From NCBI GenBank assembly GCA_003344405.1, contig NOWV01000130.1, forward strand, positions 62,001 to 126,000: 64,000 bases of DNA, written 5' to 3'. Below are positions 37,311 to 52,587 of this stretch, piece after piece (within the stretch, counting starts at the first letter, position 1; every line of letters begins with the position of its first letter). A program made the translations under genes and the position numbers. Under the pieces are notes generated by a model, which was not told the origin of the DNA, did no database searches, and saw only the letters and a list, made by a program, of their open reading frames with translations. The DNA is from Trichoplax sp. H2. Its lineage: Eukaryota > Placozoa > Uniplacotomia > Trichoplacea.

Positions 37311-40300
37311 ACATTCCATATTCAATATTAAAATTATAACTGGATCGGCCTTAAATTTACTGATTTAAACGTCATTGAAGGGCAATTTAAATATCAAAAT
37401 AGACTGTGACGCCAATACGTGCATATCACTTAATTAGGATGGAATAAGTATTATCTTTTAATTTCTTTCCCAAAATAATATAATAGATACCTTTGTGTTA
37501 GAAAACATCCGGAAGGGATAATATATTTTATTTCTTATCTGCCGCTAAGGGTGACATAGCAAGACAAAATCTAAAAAGTTAAATTGATCGATCTGTTGTA
37601 AATTAAAATCCGTTGATAACGGTATACTTTTCAGTTGTGATTTTTATTCTAGTTGGCTACGTCTATAATAAATTTAATTCTAAGTATATTAGAAGACCAT
37701 GTTTCTTGAGAAGCTCTTCACCGACTGCATATGCCTTATCACAATTATATTCAATGTCCTCATTAATTATATTATTGCGTAGAACCAGTAAGAGAAGTAA
37801 GCTAAATCGAAATGTGTTATTTTTAGCTTCTGCTACTTAGTACAGTTCATTTATTAACAGATAAGGCAAAGTAGATAGTAAGATACGTCAGAAATTTATG
37901 ACATAAGCAGGTATAAATTTAATCAAGAAAGAAGAACAATAGCGTAGGTGTGAGTGATAGGTAGAAACTAATTAAAATAGATTGATAAAATTCCAAGATG
38001 AGTTCCAAATTACCTGACTTCAATATCTACTCTATAGTAGTAATCCACCGATGCTACTAGGCTTCCTACAATAACTTGATTCCTTTCATTCTCGTATATC
38101 AATGGCAAATATTTGATTTAATTCATTTGATCTGTATAAAAATAGCTAAGACAGAGTATCGAATAAAAGATCTCAGTGAATATTTTCAGGTGCACCGTTT
38201 CGACATATCAATTTCTAGATCAGTACACTCACGACTCTAAGTCGCCTAGGCAATGATTACATAGGTCGATATTGCAATCTCTTTAAATATACTGGTATTT
38301 CCTTAATAAGGTAGCTATTATAGCCTGCTAGAAAGGTTAAAGAATTCTTATATTTTTGAATGCCTGTCAAATTTGAGAAAGAACTGTTATAAATTGTATC
38401 TGCGTCATTTAAAATCACATATTAATATCTAATTTCAAATCTTCCTAAATACTTTGTTAAATAAAACGTATAAACAACTAAGCCCTAAGCGCCCGATTAA
38501 AGTTAGCTAAAATGTACCAGCATCAATTTGGCCAGATGCCTTAACTTAACATACTCGTATAAGGATTTGATTCCAGCCCCATAATAAAATACTATAATTA
38601 ATGCCACCTTCGTATACAGACCCAATAGGACTTAATATTTACATCATCAACCGAATGACATTAACGTAGCATACTTTTATAATGGATTACACCACTTTTG
38701 TAACTATTTACAAATATAAATTTAGTAAAAATAATTATACCGATCACAATCGATGTAAGGCTTATATTGACTGTAACTCAAAATGTATAGGGCGCATAAT
38801 AAAAGAAAATTTCAGAATTTTATACACCAATTTTCGAAATCAAGATATCACAGTTTGATATAATACCGGTATATAGGGTTATACTACTACTGTATTCCAG
38901 TATAGAATATGGAGTTCAGAAAGTGCAGTTTGTATTTTATAGTTACCGTCAACCTTAAACACTCATGCTACGATTATGAGATGAGTAGATTTCGAATCGC
39001 CGCGATCTTTCAATTATAACCAGAGCTATAATATTTTTAAATAACAGATTCATCATGTCAATAAAAAATTTGAGTTGTATTGCGATCGATGAGAATTATT
39101 AAAGGCCTAGTAGTATAAATGCTTAAGGATTTATTCCTTTCAAAGATTGAGTATTTTATTTATCAAATAATAATAGCCAATAAATGTAGTGCGATATAAA
39201 ATAATACATAGTTTGCATTATTTATTTGCATCAATCCATTTTAAATTTCTATAATACTTATTACAATATAGTACACGTACAGTCTAAACCATTTTACTCT
39301 GAACAATACTTATTAGTATATTTTATTTAATTATCTCGCTTTTTATCATAACCTCTAGGGACTCTTAGAATATAGTTAAACCTATATCTGCCCTTGGTAA
39401 GCAATGTAAATATCGTGCATCAAGCTGTTTTAGTTACGCTAATTATATTGTCAAGCTTTATTAGCAATAGCGAAATCTTATCACGATATCAAGTAGCTAA
39501 TATCAAGCTAATCATTACGATGATCCTCATACCTCTACGCTATTATGAATGTCCTATAACTCGGTTCTATTTCCTATTTATAATATCACTGTTAGGACTA
39601 AATTCCTAAAAGTGCAATTCCCTTTCAGTTAATCTACATCTGACTCTCATGCACTCTTAGTCGCCGGCTTATTTGTAGCTATTTTGTATTTTTGTTATAC
39701 GCATATAAGAATATATATTTGATCGAAAGAATTTGGATCGAATTAATATTTATTGTCTTAATACAGCATAAATTAAGAATAGAATAAACGAAACAGAAAT
39801 GAAAATTAATATTTATACGTCTGCTAATTAGATTAATAGATCATCATCTGTTCGGACAGTATGGGATGGAACTTTAAAGGGCGACATAGCATTAATTCAA
39901 GATCAAATTACGCTTTATTTATCCCAAATATGAAGGCTAACGTGAATAATTGTCAATAAATTTACAAGAACTCATCAGCTTTAATCTATCATTTAGCGTG
40001 TGAATCAATGTAGTCTCCATATCATTAGTGATCAGTAACAATGGCGTTTACATGACTTTATGAGCGATGATATTAAAAGAACTTCCATATACATTAATAA
40101 TCATAACCCCATTTATATTAGACTAGTTCGTTGTTAGCACGCAAAAGTGTAACTTTAAATATTTTATAATGGTTGCACCTTTGTTATCAACTTATATTTC
40201 AGAGTTCGGTAATGTAGCAATACAAGTCTATAACATTATTTTCTCTTAGGATGCTCACTTTTATTCATTAAAATATGCATTCATTATTTATCTGGCGCCT

Positions 40301-43300
40301 TAATCCACTTTCAAGATATGTCAATCAATCAACAAATAAATGCCTATTAATTCAGACAGAATCTTATTTCTCTTTATCAAAATAGTTTCTTAAAAGTAAG
40401 GAAGTGAGAAATCGGTCAAAATTGTAGTTGCACAATTTTAGATATCAGTGCAGGTGAACGATAATTTCGTCTATTGAAAAGGATCCTTATTTAAAAATAC
40501 TACTAGATAACTTCATTATCGGGTCTAGATTATAAGATTTTACTATTAATATTAAGAATAATGATAATATAAAGCCTAATATACAAATTGAATCTATCTA
40601 CATGTACATCATTGACCAAACAATGCCATAAAGCATCGATTATAATGACAAAAAATTTATATTTAAATTGAAAACAGAGTCCTTCATTATTCTTGCTATG
40701 GTATACCACGAATATAACATCAGCACCGCTGCGCAATTTAATAGTGATAATTTTCATATTCGTTAAGGAAATCAGATTACAGAAAGCAACCCATTTCATA
40801 TCATTATATCTACCTATCAACGATTTCCGAAGAATATCTTAGTTCTAACGATATTATTTCCTAATGAAGTATTGATTTCATCATCATGCAAAGATGGAAT
40901 ATTTCTATTATTAAATAGATATCGATCGCGATAGTATATGCATTTACCGAGTATTTTTAAGTCGTTGATGCAAACTTTAATAAAACAAGACAATCGATGA
41001 GTAATGATTAGTTGAGAGTTGAATAGAAAAAACCGTCTAGTTAGTGATGTAGTGATGATTCATTAAATCAATAAAAGTTTTATCAGCTTTGAATATTGTT
41101 TCATAAAAGTAAAGTTAAATGAAGGATAATACAACTATCAGATTAGCTTATTCTAAAATGATCACGTCATTATTAGTAATACACTATAAATTTTACTTAT
41201 GCATTTGATGATCGCATTTGATATTTATCAAAGGAAGTGTGACAGGCAAAACTGTCGATTCGTCGTGAGTTTATGTTAAGAAACTGTAATTAGTATAGGA
41301 CATGGAAATGTCCCATTGGCACTAATATTATTCACTTATTGAACAGCATCGTTGTTGACATAAGATAGAAAAAAACAGATGATAAAGCTTTTACATCGTT
41401 GATCAAACTAGAAAATATGTAGTATATCAATTATTTGAAATAAAGGTGATAAAGTATGATCGAAAGAAGGAATTGCAAATCATAATCATTATATGGCATC
41501 TATTATTGAAATAGAGTACGTGAGGAAGGTACGGGAATGAAGCGATATTCTTCTATATCGTTCATAAAATATTGAACGCAAAACAATTGAATAAAATGCT
41601 GTTCACTAGATGATCTTCATAATTTATTCTACTTAAAATGTACCGAACAATGCAACTATCTTCTTTCGATATTATTATCGCTTAATTCTTCATTCAATAT
41701 TTGATGTACTTGACATCAAATTAACGAGATAATTTATAATGTATATATATATAGTTCATATATGAACTATACACTAAGTATGCGAAAAATAGTTAAAAGT
41801 CGATTATTAACCCTTCATTAGTAACTATAATAGTGGTTTGTCGATTCGAGGCACTATTCCAAATCATTGCAGATAGAACTGCAATAAGGAATGTAAATTG
41901 ATGTCGTATATTATCTTCTTTCCTAATTTCAGATCGATAATAGATAGCCCAGCTGCATTTATACACCCATTTGACTAATGTAAATATAAAGTCAAGAATA
42001 AACAACACAATACTTCCAGTAAAATAGCTCAAAATTGAATGTTTTAGATAATTAATCAAATAAGCCCATTGTGTAACTTCTTCATGACATCATCGATCAA
42101 TTCATTTTATTCTATCTTTTATAGTAAACGAGTTAGTTCTAATCAACTGAATAGATCTAAAGTTCCAATGATGATCTAACAAGCAATTAATTTTGAAAAG
42201 CAAAAATCTAGCCTCATTTTAATTCCATGAAATAAATATAGATCTACATGACACTGATACTGATCTTTATCATTTAATAGAATAAGATTGTATTACAAAA
42301 TTGATCTAATGCATATCATGCTCTTTTTGATAAAATAATTTGGAAAATGGAAAATGAGAAACCAACTTTACTTTCGAAAGCATTTTCACAACATAGAGAG
42401 AGATATCGACTATAAATGTTATACCTATACATGAAATACGGGTGATATTTGTTTTTCTTCTTTCAATTTGGAATTTATTTCCGTCCGATTTACAATATTA
42501 ATTGTATTCTATAAGACTGGTTCCATCTATTGTATAGGAGTGATTTTTTTTATTTTTGTAAAATTTTTATTACGTATAGAAAGTTAAAAATGTCAATAGA
42601 CAAATGGATTATCAATTAATAACTGAGCTATTGAATAAGAAATCTAAAGTTATATAAGATGAAACAGACGATATACAATATGCAATTAATTTTTTTTCCT
42701 ATCTAACTAAATTAATCAATAATAGCCATAGGGAATAGATTGTAAGATAGCTAATTCTATTCATCAGCTTGATATTGAAAGGAATTGTACATTACATCTA
42801 TTGCAATAGCAATCGTAAAATAATATCTATTAACTTAGCTTTCATTGGCACTTGCCTTTGCCTACTCTGTTGATAACTTTCCCTATTGAATAGGACAAAC
42901 ATGATTAGTTATCAATTTTTAACGAGCTTAGATATTCCTGTTTTTACAATGTCTTACCACTTGTATAAACATATTAAACGAAAAGTATTCCACTCTGTCA
43001 AAAACTAGCAGACAGGATTGTCCATTTATATCTTAAAGACAATTTTAAATGTTAGCAACTTAATCCAGGACGTCTTTAATCTATTAGAACAGTTGAATCT
43101 AATCAACATTTGAATGATTTTTTCCTTTTTTCATTTCAGAGATAATTTACTTGAAAAATATATTACTGATTAATTGTAGATAGGGGACGATAAACTAGTT
43201 TCAATATGTCATGATGGAGATTATCATCGTTATCCTTTTTGAGTTTATATTTTTATTCATCAATATTCTTTATATACTTTCACCTTTACAAACACTATCA

Positions 43301-46300
43301 TCTATCATCTCGAATACTATACATATATAATATTCAATTAGATAAACTACAATCACAAAACTAGAAGTGATAGATAGCATTAAAGTTTTTATCACGCTTG
43401 TTTATTTGAAGCTATACGCAATTCCTGTTTGCATAATGACTTTTTTTCTCATATTAATTAGATAGATCTAGCTTAAAGTTGTAGCCTAATCATGGAAATA
43501 TCAAATGATAAACATATATTATTACAGTAATGATGATACTCAATTTATTGATTAGAAGTGGATATTTTTTCTTTGCCTACTATCTCTGTTCCTCTCCCCC
43601 TCTTCATCTTAATTTACTTCCAACCTTGAAAAAAAAACAATAGCAATTGTTTAATCTTGGATACTCTACTCTACTTAGAAGGGTGTCTATCTATTCTATT
43701 ATCGTCGATCAACATTTTAATTATCTTAATAACTTGCTTTACCATCGTTACCAGTTGAAAAATAACCAAATTAGATTGCCCTAACAGTAGTATTGTCCTG
43801 TTTAACTATCACCGATGGCCATCCCATTCGTATTCAATAACTAAACAATAAACAACTAAAGCATTATACTCAGATTTGATTTTCCCCACCCTTGACCACA
43901 TTACTCCTATTCGAGCGGGCTATCAACTATTCCAACATTATATATCCTCATTTAAATAGCTTTCACTGCTTTGCCATCATCATTGACGACAGCATCAATT
44001 GTGATTGTATACAATCCATATAAGTTGTACTTTTATTGAGATCCTTTAATTTGAAACCGTCTTGTTAGCTCCGTTTCTCAAGATATCTTTAGCTTAGCTG
44101 CAAGTAATTAAGCTGCTTAAAAAGTTAAAAAATCCTCATCAAACCGCTACATTTACTCGTATTGCCCATCACTCAACTCGAACTCGATCAAGTGTAACTT
44201 GATAAGGAAGAAAACATCGAACTGGAAACTGGAAATTATTTTTCCTTCAACTCAAACAAGACTGCATAAACCAGATCTCACTCAGGTAATGGAAATCATT
44301 TTTTATTTATTATAACGTATAGATCAAAATTTAAAATACTTACGGTATATCTTACATTCAGATTCTATGTAAGCGAAATTGAAATCCATAAATTTACAAA
44401 CATTTCTTGTCTTTCTTTTGCACTGTCATGTTAATGAAATATTCTGAGTCTAAAGTCGATCAACTGACCAAGACATTTTATCATTTCAATGTAATGCTAT
44501 CATGATGAAATTGATCATAAATGTGCAGCATCAAACGATAAGCTTAGTCCACGTTTATAACATTGATGATGAATTCCTGTAAATCCTAACGCATAACGAT
44601 TAGGTAGAAATGATACTACAGACCTTTCAAAACGATCATGATTTAATTTGATATTGCGTAGAAATAGATAAGCAAAGTAGGATAGTAACATCTACTTATA
44701 CTCTCGTGATTGTATCTCTCGAGTAGATAAATGGAGCAATCAGCTCTTATAAAACATTAAACCTTGAAATGTTAGAAATAACTTTTGGTGATTTAAGGTG
44801 TTACAGACAAAATACAAAGTTAGATAGAGTTCATGATATGGGAAATTCATGAGTTACCTAAATAGACAGTATAACATGAGCTTATTGCTAAAAATGGATA
44901 TTCAATCATAAAAGGGGTTAAGGTAAATTAGTAGAATCTATCCAGTAGATTTTCGAGGATAAAACTGACTGGTATGCCTCAGTTTTGTACTAGAAGAATT
45001 CAATTTAACTCCGTAAATATTCTCTGACCAAGTTCTGTTGGCCGTTTTACTAGAGTAGTGCTTTCCCAAGATAGAAATATTTAGGGTACGTTGAGCTAGA
45101 ATAACACTGATCGATACAAATAAATTGATTACAATCTGGCTAAACAAGCTTGAGAGAAATATCAATCGACGCTAAAGGAAACCTTCAGGCAAAGTAAAGT
45201 ATACTATCATAAAGCTTTTCCTGATAATATTATAATAACTTACTTTAAATAGATGTTATGTATATCCTCATTTCCATCAAAAGAGCCTTAACAATCTCAA
45301 TACCAAACTAAATGCTAACTTAAATTACTGCTAAAATAGATTTAGAATATTATTAAATCAAGAACTAACGTTCTACATATTTTCTATTTTCGCTCCATTG
45401 CTAACCGACTCAGAGCCATTTTTCCAACTTAGCATCACTTAATAGCCTTCCTATTTAGGAAGTGGTACTAAAAATATGATATCGAAAATAGACCAAAAGA
45501 TCAATCTCCTTTCGAGGGGATTTCTTACTCTACCCACAATTTAAGTTATGTTAAAAAGAAGTGATCTATCTAGAATCACTCAGGATCGATCTAGCCAATA
45601 ATAAATAGACTATCAATATAATTTCATCGTTTCCTTATATTAGATCTCTCTTGCTTTCATTTCACAGCATATTAGAATTTATCTTGGCAGATGTTTCATA
45701 TAAATTGAACTTGAATTCGATCATGCTCTACCATCATTGCAGAAAGATCAAAACTATAAGTAACCACGTAATTAAAGTACTAGATGGAGTATAGGATTTA
45801 GCACCTACTGCATTTTTAATAAACGTTGACATCTTCAAGTATTCATCTTTTGCAACAAACCAAGGTGGTCTTGAATAGCAGACAATGGTGTATCAGGATA
45901 AATTAAAATAGTATTATCGCTTGACCTAGTCAATTTTTTATGACATATATTTTAGTATTTATGTCTGTAGCAGACATAACTAATTATTTAAGTAAACTGT
46001 AGCCTAAAATTCCAATGGAAAAGTATTTTGTTAAGTTAGCACACAACGGAAAATCTGCTAGTCATGATGTTCAAAGCACAATAATGACAAGAAATGAAAT
46101 TAGATACCTCTGGCATTAACTCTTACTTTGGATGCCAAATGAATATTGTCCTATTCTAATCTTGACGTCATTTGGAATAAAGGAACTATTGACTAATGTA
46201 GCAAATTGGGGGATAAATTTTTTCACATAATCTGTCAGTTGGACTACTACACTACTTCAAATTTATAATACCTGTATATGGATAAAATTTTCCACACTTC

Positions 46301-46789
46301 TATTTGCTTATATCGTTACCGCTAACATTAGCCAACAATATTATCTTTCTCGATCCTATTTTTATTTGACCTATTCATCATAGTTATCGGAAAGTCCTAA
46401 GAGTTTCGCCAATAGAAGAAATTATTATGGCTTTTTCAATAGGCGCAGATAATACTTCTTTCTAGTCAATTTCATTCTTATTTGATTAGAATATCTAGAA
46501 ATCCAGAGGTTAAACTGAAATTAAGCTATCATAACTTCTAAATCCTTGTTGCTACTTTTCTGACTACATTTCTAGCACGTAGACATGTTCTGAGTAGAGA
46601 TTAACCTATTAAAGCCTAATTAATTATACTGTAAGTAGTACAATGACTACTACACCCTAGTTATCATGTCTACGTGAGTTATATTATTTTATTCTCACAT
46701 TTTTACTCTATAGACTTGGTAGAAATCTATGATTTATAATATAGATGATAATGTAATTCGACAGGTTAGGTTAAGTAGTCAAGAACATG

Positions 46790-47290
46790 CTATGATCATT
46801 CTTCCTATCTCATTTCTAACTCTACATTACCAACTGTCTATCTACGAACGGGGGATAGAAACGAATTTAAAAATTTCATGATCATTCTTCCTATCCCATT
46901 TCTACCTTTATATCCGGTTCTGAGTGACTATCTACCAATCATGGAAAGAAAATGAATGTATTCCTATTCCATTCGTTCATTTTATCTCATTTCTACCTGT
47001 ACGTACTGACTGTCTACGATTATTGATAGAAGAGGAACGCATAAATCTCGTGATTGTTCTCCTATCCCGTTTCCACTTTTATGCACTGACTGGCTATCCA
47101 TCAATTTTCGATAGAAAGGGAACACATGAAATCTCGTGATCATGCTTTCAATCCTATTTCTAGCGAGTATACTAATTGACTATCCACGAATGATGGATGG
47201 AAAACAAGTAGCTATGTGTACCAATTGTAATTATTTATTCAATCCCATTTCTCTCCTTGCCATACGGCTAGCTATCAACGCCTTTAGATG
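46790..47290 (+). repeat. Diverged tandem array, period about 85-90 bp
   Basis: About six degenerate copies share the landmark CTATCCCATTTCTA, seen near 46805, 46891, 46983, 47061, 47150 and 47240. This is followed in most copies by an ACTGACTATCTACCA-like segment and a GATAGAAA-like segment. Spacing is roughly 78-92 bp. Copies differ by many substitutions and small indels, so the array is old. Short ORFs across it are artefacts. Confidence 0.65.
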
Positions 47291-48254
47291 AGAAATAGAA
47301 TAGCATAGTTCTTTTGGCAATCAATGTCAATGTAATTTTTCCTTCTATCTTCATATGTTAAATGACCATGTAAAAAATAAGGATGAAACTATTTAGTTAT
47401 CACAGCTCAGCCACTTTTAGATTAATTTACGAGTATTACTGTTGTCGTTTCCAATCACCCTTTTCATTTTTAGATAGGGAAGAGGGCAATTGTCCAGATA
47501 CCAATTTCTATTATGCTTCTACTTTCTAAGTTGATCAGAGATCTGTGATCCTTTCATGGGAAACTAATCCAATTATGGCTAAAAATAACTTATGACGATA
47601 AGATGACTAATTGTAGACTAGAATTCTCCCTGCAATGGATTTATCCTTCCTGGCTCGTTCAAAGCATCTATTAATTATTAGATAGGGATAATCATAGTCC
47701 TCTCTCTGAGGCTAGAGAATGATACCTGCATGATATGGTTACTCTTCTTTCAAGTTTCTCTAAAACCGACATATCAAGTATGAAAGTGTAAAATCATACA
47801 ACTATTACTGCAGAGTCCACCACATATGTGAGCGTCAATTTTATCTTTCATGCTGATATAACCCTTTTGTACGTAAGTAGATACGCGTATATACAGCTCC
47901 AAGATGAAAAATAAGTTTAGCGAATTCTGAGATCAAGTTGAATTTTTCCTACTTCTCAACTTGAATCCTATTTTCGATCCTCTCTACATACCGAACTATT
48001 CGTTCTCTTTTTCTTCATTCACTTACGATATCAGATTGTCCTTTATAATATGGTAATAAATTATTAGTTATGGTATCCCGAAGAAATTAGCAGCGCATTT
48101 ATTCAACCAATAATGCATTTAAATATATGGTTGCAATCCATTGCTACTACGCTTAGACGAAATTTATAGAAAGTTATTACAATTCTCTTATTCTATAATG
48201 AAGAGCATTATTGAAATCTCCTTATGGTAATAAATATTATGCTAGTCAACGGTA

Positions 48255-48830
48255 CCACATGCTAAATATGAAAGTTCAGTCTAAAAGCAACTAGCTCACG
48301 ACTTGATACAATTAAAATATTTTGATATCAGCTCCAACAATATTATTAGAATAGGAAGCAGATTTTACTCTGTTAGTGATACGTAAACTGTACCTATGCT
48401 AGATGAAAATAGCAAAGCTTACTTTACAAACTACCAGCTCATGATTTCATGTAATTAAAACTTCTGGATATCCTATTAGTTCCAATTATGTTGTTAGAAT
48501 ATGAAGCAGATTCTACCGTGCTCGTGATCATTGAAGTCCTAGTTCAAGATATCCTACGCTAGATAAATTACAAAGTTTAATCTAAAACTATCAGCTCATA
48601 ACTTGATACAATCAAAATTGATATGCTAGCAGCTCCGACAAGACGATTAGAATACGAAGTAAATTCTACCTTGCTAGGGATCAGTGAAGTGCTCGTTATA
48701 CATGCCCCATGCTAGATAAAATAGCAAAAGTGTAGCCTAAAAAACCGCCCACCCATGATTGAACCTAACTAAGAATTTTTTCGATATCCTTCTTACTCTA
48801 ACATTATTAGAATATGCAACAGATTTATTC
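48255..48830 (+). repeat. Diverged tandem array, period about 136-160 bp
   Basis: Four copies start with a GCTAGATAAAA-like segment near 48262, 48398, 48558 and 48711. Each continues with an AGCTCATGACTTGATACAATT-like segment, a GATATC, a TTATTAGAATA and an AGCAGATT segment. Copies are strongly diverged. Confidence 0.65.
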
Positions 48831-49989
48831 AGACAAGCTAAAGTTTGGGTTGTTAAAATAGAGTAAATCTCTAATATGTCGCAAATAATCAACACCGTAT
48901 TATCGAATTTTAAAGCAACGTTCATTGCGTCCCTCTGTCGGAGAAGAATTCCAATTTCTTCCCCTTGTAGGTAATCGATTTCTTAGCAGCTAGGAAATAT
49001 GAGATAAGATGAATGTGTGATAAAACATTTGCTGATCTCAAGAAAATTATGATATCGTCTATAGCAGTCATCATACGGAATGATTTCTCTTAACTTTCCT
49101 TCAGTATGTTAGCAAACAACCATTCTCATGAGTTATAGATACTGCTTAAATGATGCTGGAGCTCAACACTCGACAACTAACTTTAATAAGCAGTCTTAAC
49201 CTTTACTCGTTCAAAGATTGAAATTGTTTTATTTTTATGATTGCTTCCTGTAGTTTACTCTGTATCATTACTGCATCTGACTGAAAGACTTGTCCCTCGA
49301 CCTTTACAATCTTAGTCACCAATCACTGATTGTTCAGCTTAGCAGAAAGGATTTTTTTTTACCCTTATTTTGAATCGATTATTTTCCATGGTAATTATGG
49401 TCAAGCTATGATTCTAATCGTCAACAAGTTGTGATCAACAAACATATTGTGATGTGATGGAAAAAACAAATAGAAATTAATAGTTCTAACAGCAGGCGAC
49501 GACAGAGCAAATAAGCCGAATGAGAGAAATCAAAAGGAATTGACTAACAAAAGCAATCCAAGTTGGATTCTTCTCACACTTGAGTAACTTTTCACATCAA
49601 CAATGAACAATTCAATAATAGAATAAAAAAAAGTATCCATGATTACTTTAGTCTAGCGCTCTTTGTCAAGTAATATCTCTTCTATCATTCTCCTACTCTT
49701 ATGGTTGTTAATCACATTCAGGTAATTCTTCTATCTCCCACTTGCCATGACAACAAATAATGGACAATAGTCCTTTTCAACAGCTCAGCACACAATCGAG
49801 CTAAATCGAGGAACAAGTTTTTTTCTGATTTAAATTTAATTTATTGTCTTGTCCATCTTGCCCATCAAGAACAGGTGTAGAACATAGAATAGTTGTTAAG
49901 AACATTCAATTCTCTTCTAGAAAATCATTTTACAATATCAACGTATTTTCAATTTATTACGTAATGTACTTTTCCCGCTCGAATTGCAT

Positions 49990-50425
49990 CCACTTTATTG
50001 ATTCATTGCCCTACAATTCCGAACATTGGTAAGGATAAATCAATGTTAAACCTCTGGATATCATCAAACTCTATTCCAAGAAATTTTTGCAATGGATTTT
50101 TTATCCTATTTCTTTTTTTTATAAAATTAATCAATCGATTCATTGCCTTACGGTTCTAAACATTGGTAAGGATAAATCAATATTGAGCCTTTTTGGATAT
50201 CATCAAACTCTATTCCAAGAATTTTTCCAATTTGTTTTTTTTATCCTATTTCTTTTTTCTATAAAATTAATCGATCGATTCATTGACTTGCAGCTCTAAA
50301 CATTCATAAGGATAAATCAAAGTTGAATTTTTTGATATCATCAAGCTCTATTCCAAGAATTTTTTGCAATATATTTTTATCATGTTTCTTTCCCATAAAA
50401 TTAATCAATTTATTGATTCAAGAGG
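49990..50425 (+). repeat. Tandem array, period about 140 bp, three and a bit copies
   Basis: Units begin TCGATTCATTGCC near 49996, 50137 and 50278, with a partial fourth at about 50410. Each contains ACATTGGTAAGGATAAATCA, a GATATCATCAAACTCTATTC segment, CCAAGAATTTTT and a T-rich TATCCTATTTCTTTT segment. This array is better conserved than the two to its left. Confidence 0.75.
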
Positions 50426-52587
50426 AAATGGATAAAACATCGATAATTCAAAATCGATGGTTCAAAATTGTAAGTCCATGTCCAATTCCCTGACAACATT
50501 AACATCTACCTTTTTCCTTATCTCCTAAAATCAGTCTATTCATTCCAGGAATATTGTATTAAAAATAATTGTCAATTATGATCAAAATTTTAAATTGGAT
50601 GCTAACCATCACTAGTCCAAGACGATGTTATGAAAATAGAATTAGGACATCTTTATAGCTTAAGATGATCAAAATAAACTATTTTTAAACCCTAATTACA
50701 TCCTAAATAGTGGCTACAGTCAATTAAAAGTTCTAGTCATGGAATGAATGGTATGCTAGTGAATTAATTTCCGTCTCTTGACTTTATTAAAATTAATCTT
50801 AATAAATACCATCCACTTAATTTAATCTCTTTCATTTTTGTCGCCGTCTATCAATTATCCCCTAGCAATACTTGCCTATGGTATCCAACATTTATTTTCA
50901 AACTAGATCCGCTGTCTTCTCTATTCGATTGTTTCCCTCGCTCTCGCTCTCGCTTTAGTCGATATTTTAGTCATCGTCAATGACGTCTATCCAAATGGCT
51001 ACTACCGATCGTCGAAACAACATTCTAAGTATTAATTATTATCTTTCTTATCGTCCATTTTTCTACTAAGTTCCCATCTTCACTTTATTCTAAATTCTTT
51101 TTTATACGAATAAAACCCATATTGCTCTTGATTAACATCATAATATTGAGAAAGAAATTGCCGCCTTGTCCTTTATTCTAATCATTTTCCACCAAATTCA
51201 ATACATTGAACTGTTAATTAAAAGCAAACAATTGCAATAGTATTAAGACATAACTCCAATAACGCTACATATTCATAAATAAATAGATCCGGAGAAAATT
51301 ATCTTGTCTATCCAGTCAATAGAAATGATCGGATATTCAATCATTAATTATTAATGGCGATGCAATCTTTTCCTTGCCTTGCTTGTATCCCATGATTTAG
51401 TCAGTAATAAGCCTTTGACTTTCCGTCACCAAGAAATAACAATCACTCCTATCTAAATTATAAATCACAATATTGTATAACAATTAATGACGATAACTAA
51501 TCAATCTTTTGATAGAATAATTATTATTAGGTAAAGAATCTGTTAGCATTGATTCTATAGTTGATGTCATCGATCTTTCCATTGGACATTGAATTGATTT
51601 TTTCTATTCTATATTGCATTTTTATTAGGCTCTTGCGGTTAACGCTTTTGTCATATTCAATTGGCAATTTTCTTCGTCAATCAACTATTAAACTAAATGA
51701 AACATATTGGATCATTTCAAATGATGATCGCATTAAATCCCACAATTTTACATCATTAACGCTATCGCTATCCATTTGGAACGTACTAAGAGCTTTACCG
51801 TAATTAATTTTTTCACCAATTGAATCCATTCAAAGTAAGCAATTTAAATTTTAGCATTTTCAACCTAATCCAACTCGTTTTATCTTGCAATTTTTCAACC
51901 AACTGTCGTGGATATTTGCGAGCCTTTGAAAACTCCAATTACAAGCTTGAATAGTGAGAACAGCGTTAAAATTATCGTGCTATTTGGAAAAAATTAAACT
52001 ATCAAGACTTATATTTATATGTTTAGCCAGTTCTTAAAAAATTTTTAATATTTCAAGTTTCATCCAACCATTTTCTTGAACACTCCGTTAAAAAAAATTT
52101 ATACCGTCATTTTGCCTGCCGTTTGAAGCCGAATACCATAAAAAGATTCATAAATTTAAACATCCATATTTAAGATAAGCGTAAATTGGAGATAGTAAAC
52201 AGGAAATTTTGATTTCACTTTTCAACTTTTTAACCAATTTAAAGCATTTTAAAACAATCAAATTCAAAATATTTACTATCCTTCACGCTCCTGGTGAGAG
52301 TACTAACAGTTATACCTCCATCCACGACAATCTTTCCGCCTTCAAGGATACAAAGCAGGCCACCAAAATTAAATAGATCAAAAATTGCTTTAATTTTCTA
52401 TCACCGAAAATTAAAGCAAACAAAGTCATACAATTTTACTTCGGTATTTTTCCCTCAACTAAACTGCTTATCAAGGCTAAACTAGCATCAATTTTATTAA
52501 AATTCTGTACAAATCTCATCTCCTTTGCTTTAAGCTAAAATTTAATCGGTACTCCTTCAAAAAAAATAATTGATAGGAAAGAGCAAC

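Larger units (their letters stand above)
37311..52587. other. Gene-poor region containing three tandem arrays
   Basis: No confident exon was recognised in about 15 kb. Several open frames of 60-90 codons occur (for example minus strand 41793-42059 and 40530-40820). They lack motifs and convincing splice partners. Three diverged tandem arrays between 46.8 and 50.4 kb and a 22-bp palindrome at 41750-41771 are the visible structures. Confidence 0.45.

Noticed and set aside
40530-42059. Two minus-strand frames of about 90 codons with hydrophobic stretches
   Set aside because: Neither has a convincing acceptor/donor pair linking it to the other or to the 36.4-37.0 kb exons.
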